7,041 nucleotides of DNA from an uncultured Coriobacteriaceae bacterium (GTDB taxonomy: Bacteria; Actinomycetota; Coriobacteriia; Coriobacteriales; Eggerthellaceae), in assembly GCA_902796815.1 (NCBI GenBank), contig CADBQL010000423.1:1-7041 (forward strand), in the 5' to 3' direction. The notes under the pieces are model-generated. The model was not told the origin of the DNA. It made no database searches and saw nothing but the letters and a program-made list of their open reading frames with translations. Made by a program: the position numbers and the translations under genes. This document shows positions 5,538 to 7,041 of this stretch, piece by piece. Position 1 is the first letter of the stretch; each line of letters begins with the position of its first letter.

Positions 5538-6200
5538 TTATCCGCAGCACGCCAGGCTGTAGGCATCCTTTACTGCGTCGGAAACACCCGCGAGATCGGT
5601 AGTTACGGCAGTTACGGGGGCGGGGTTTCCTTCTTTATCCACCGTGAGTTTGCTCAGTGTGATTATCGAGTTGGTTTTGAGCGACTCCAGATTGGCGATG
5701 CCGTCTTTTGCCAAGCTTGATGCGAGTGCGTTGAGGTTTCCGTCAGCCGCATTGCGCGTAGGTTCATAAACGTACACGGTGGCCTTCATGAGCTTAGCAG
5801 CCTTTTGGGCCTCGGCGAGCATCTCGGCTGAGTGCTTATCGGAGGCATCGGTTATTGCGACGGCGGACCGCCCCTTGTTCAGTGCCAGCCACAGCAGTTG
5901 ATCGCGGCTGATGAGGTCGAGGCTGTCGGCGGTTTTGAGGTTATACGTCTTGGTAAGGTAAGCGCCCTCGTCCATGCTGAAGTCGTATTCGGGCATCTCG
6001 GATGCGCCTGCGACCTCGCATGAGTCAAAATTTTCGGCTTCGGCAGCATCGCTGGCGACAGAGCCGGAGTTGCTAGCAGTGGCAGAAGCGCCCGTCGTGC
6101 CAGCTACTGCCTGCTGATTCGTCTGAGAGCATCCAGCCGCAAAAACCAAGACGGTCATGCTTAGAATTACAATAACCAGCGTAAATGCATTTCTTTTCAC
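5538..6200 (-). CDS. Predicted lipoprotein of unknown function, 220 aa
   Basis: GTG start at 6200 with AAGGAG 8 bases upstream; TAA at 5540-5538. The N-terminus KRNAFTLVIVILSMTVLVF ends in AAGC, a fair lipobox with Cys24 as the lipidated residue, followed by a Ser/Ala/Gly/Thr-rich tether (about 25-56). The remaining part (about 60-217) has an alternating pattern: ISRDQLLWLAL, SAVAITDAS, HSAEMLAEAQKAAKLMKATV, YVYEPT and NSIITLSKLTVDKEG. This resembles a thioredoxin-like alpha/beta layout, but no CxxC active site is present at the expected place after the first strand. Cysteines are at 61 and as a CC pair at 218-219. I do not recognise the family with confidence; a thioredoxin-like fold is only a guess. 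It is transcribed alone and is divergent from the radical SAM gene. Confidence 0.8.
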   Translation of the reverse strand: MKRNAFTLVIVILSMTVLVFAAGCSQTNQQAVAGTTGASATASNSGSVASDAAEAENFDSCEVAGASEMPEYDFSMDEGAYLTKTYNLKTADSLDLISRDQLLWLALNKGRSAVAITDASDKHSAEMLAEAQKAAKLMKATVYVYEPTRNAADGNLNALASSLAKDGIANLESLKTNSIITLSKLTVDKEGNPAPVTAVTTDLAGVSDAVKDAYSLACCG

Positions 6201-6236
6201 TTCGTGCGCTCCTTACAATAATTGTTGGTGGCGCAA

Positions 6237-6242
6237 ATTATA
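6237..6242 (-). promoter_or_regulatory. Likely -10 element of the lipoprotein gene
   Basis: Perfect TATAAT on the minus strand, 36 bases before the GTG at 6200, inside CAATATATAATTTG. The hexamer 16 bp upstream (CTGCTC) is a poor -35. The AAGGAG ribosome binding site lies at about 6209-6214. Confidence 0.5.
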
Positions 6243-6385
6243 TATTGAAGACGGATTTGAGCAGCTGAGACAATGGTGAACTCCTCAACTTTTGCTTCGG
6301 GGCGCTTTGGAACCCCGATACGATGGATTGCGAGCTGGCGTTATGCTGACCGAACTGTAGTCGACGGCATCAGGTTGCCCGCCGA

Positions 6386-6414
6386 GTGAGTCGCGCCTCA
6401 GGGGCGAAACTCAC
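6386..6414. repeat. 29-nt palindrome, copy F
   Basis: Arms GTGAGT and ACTCAC, inner CGCCTC/GGGGCG and a central A. It lies in the divergent region between the lipoprotein promoter and the radical SAM gene, so this copy cannot be a terminator of an adjacent gene in the usual sense. Confidence 0.85.
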
Positions 6415-6550
6415 TGAACAAGAAAGGAGTTTGACCCCTTTCCCGTTTTGAAATGATGCGGCGCTTTTTTGGGAAAAGGGCTCCTGCGGCGGCGGCGACT
6501 ACCGAAATGGGTACAATCTTGAAATCGAGTTATATCGTTGCCAATCGTTT
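6415..6550 (+). promoter_or_regulatory. Leader region of the radical SAM gene; weak promoter and hairpin candidates
   Basis: CCCTTTCCC (6436-6444) can pair with GGGAAAAGGG (6471-6480) with one bulge over a 26-base loop. TACAAT (6512-6517) is a possible -10, but no matching -35 is seen. Neither is strong. The region may hold the promoter of the downstream gene. Confidence 0.25.
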
Positions 6551-6554
6551 GGAG
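6551..6554 (+). promoter_or_regulatory. Ribosome binding site of the radical SAM gene
   Basis: GGAG lies 7 bases before the ATG at 6562 and decides that start. Confidence 0.65.
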
Positions 6555-6561
6555 AACACGC

Positions 6562-7041
6562 ATGCTTTCTGAGCGCCTGCTGAGTTTCGCCGTAAGGACG
6601 ACCTCGAAGAACTATTTGAAAATTAACCGCACGACCGACACGCGCGTACCTGGCCCCAAGCCTGGCCAGAAGTACATGCTCTACATGCACGTGCCTTTCT
6701 GCACGAAGCTGTGCCCGTACTGCTCGTTCAACAGGTTCCCGTTTTCGGAGGAGCGCGCGGTGTCGTATTTCGAAAGTATGCGGCGCGAGATGCGGATGCT
6801 CGCCGAGCTCGGCTACGACTTCGACAGCGTGTATATCGGTGGTGGCACGCCGACCGTCATGATCGGTGAGCTGTGCGCTACGATCGACCAGGCGCGCGAG
6901 CTGTTCAGCGTGCGCGAGGTTTCGAGCGAGACGAACCCGAACCATCTGATACCCGAGATTCTGGAAAAGCTCGAAGGGCGCGTGCAGCGCCTCTCGGTCG
7001 GGGTGCAGAGCTTCGATGATGAGCTGCTCAAGCAGATGGAC
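6562..7041 (+). CDS. HemN/HemW-type radical SAM protein, N-terminal part (runs off right edge)
   Basis: 160 residues to the window end. Seen: a 40-residue leader, then YMHVPFCTKLCPYCSFNRF with Cys 47, 51 and 54 in the CxxxCxxC arrangement that binds the 4Fe-4S cluster; YIGGGTPT (91-98), the SAM-binding glycine motif; SSETNPNH (121-128); and LSVGVQSFDDELLKQMD (144-160). These are the hallmarks of the coproporphyrinogen III oxidase-like (HemN/HemW) radical SAM family in the right order. HemW haem chaperones usually start a few residues before HVPFC, so the long leader is unusual. HemN-like class C methyltransferases, including the MenK/MqnK enzymes known to methylate menaquinone in Coriobacteriia, are a real alternative. 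The C-terminal part needed to decide is outside the window. Confidence 0.9.
   Translation, partial: MLSERLLSFAVRTTSKNYLKINRTTDTRVPGPKPGQKYMLYMHVPFCTKLCPYCSFNRFPFSEERAVSYFESMRREMRMLAELGYDFDSVYIGGGTPTVMIGELCATIDQARELFSVREVSSETNPNHLIPEILEKLEGRVQRLSVGVQSFDDELLKQMD

Noticed and set aside
6223..6236. Possible fourth copy of the TGTTG-N2-CAACA site before the lipoprotein gene
   Set aside because: TTGTTGGTGGCGCAA lacks the second arm and lies downstream of the TATAAT, not upstream of a -10.
6453..6572. 39-codon frame overlapping the start of the radical SAM gene
   Set aside because: The AAAGGAG upstream is 23 bases from the ATG, too far to serve it, and the product (Arg head, poly-Ala) looks random.

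Overview
The window most likely comes from an anaerobic actinobacterium of the Coriobacteriia (Eggerthellaceae-like; inference). The support is family content: a zinc-ribbon, membrane-anchored surface protein with a DUF3298-like domain, a YARHG-domain remnant, a secreted RICIN/beta-trefoil protein, a secreted SGNH hydrolase and a HemN-type radical SAM gene. G+C is mixed: the core genes are G+C-rich, and one strongly A+T-rich intergenic island lies at about 1060-1330. This looks like an accessory, cell-surface region next to a more conserved gene at the right edge.

Layout. Positions 1-676 (minus) hold the N-terminal 225 codons of a secreted RICIN-like protein that runs off the left edge. Positions 677-1636 contain no convincing intact gene. 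They hold the lectin promoter, a worn copy of a 29-nt palindrome, a four-site dyad-symmetric motif array, and an acidic, frameshifted gene remnant just before the next gene. Positions 1637-3448 (plus) encode a 603-aa zinc-ribbon membrane protein with a 42-bp in-frame tandem repeat, followed by two 29-nt palindromes, the second of which looks like its terminator. Positions 3612-3719 (minus) encode a 35-aa single-span membrane peptide with a strong Shine-Dalgarno sequence. Positions 3841-4833 (minus) encode a secreted SGNH/GDSL-like hydrolase. Positions 5043-5351 (plus) are a truncated YARHG-domain remnant. Three more palindromes fill the gap before a minus-strand lipoprotein gene (5538-6200). 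A divergent intergenic region with one more palindrome separates it from the start of a HemN-type radical SAM gene (6562 to the right edge).

How it may work together. The three intact minus-strand genes for exported or membrane products (RICIN-like protein, 35-aa peptide, SGNH hydrolase) are not adjacent. Yet each has the same upstream arrangement: an inverted repeat TGTTG-N2-CAACA, then 19 bp, then a TAnnnT -10-like hexamer, with no good -35. This suggests one regulator switches on a small surface regulon (inference). The second recurring theme is a family of exactly 29-nt imperfect palindromes (six good copies and one worn copy), found only outside the supported genes.
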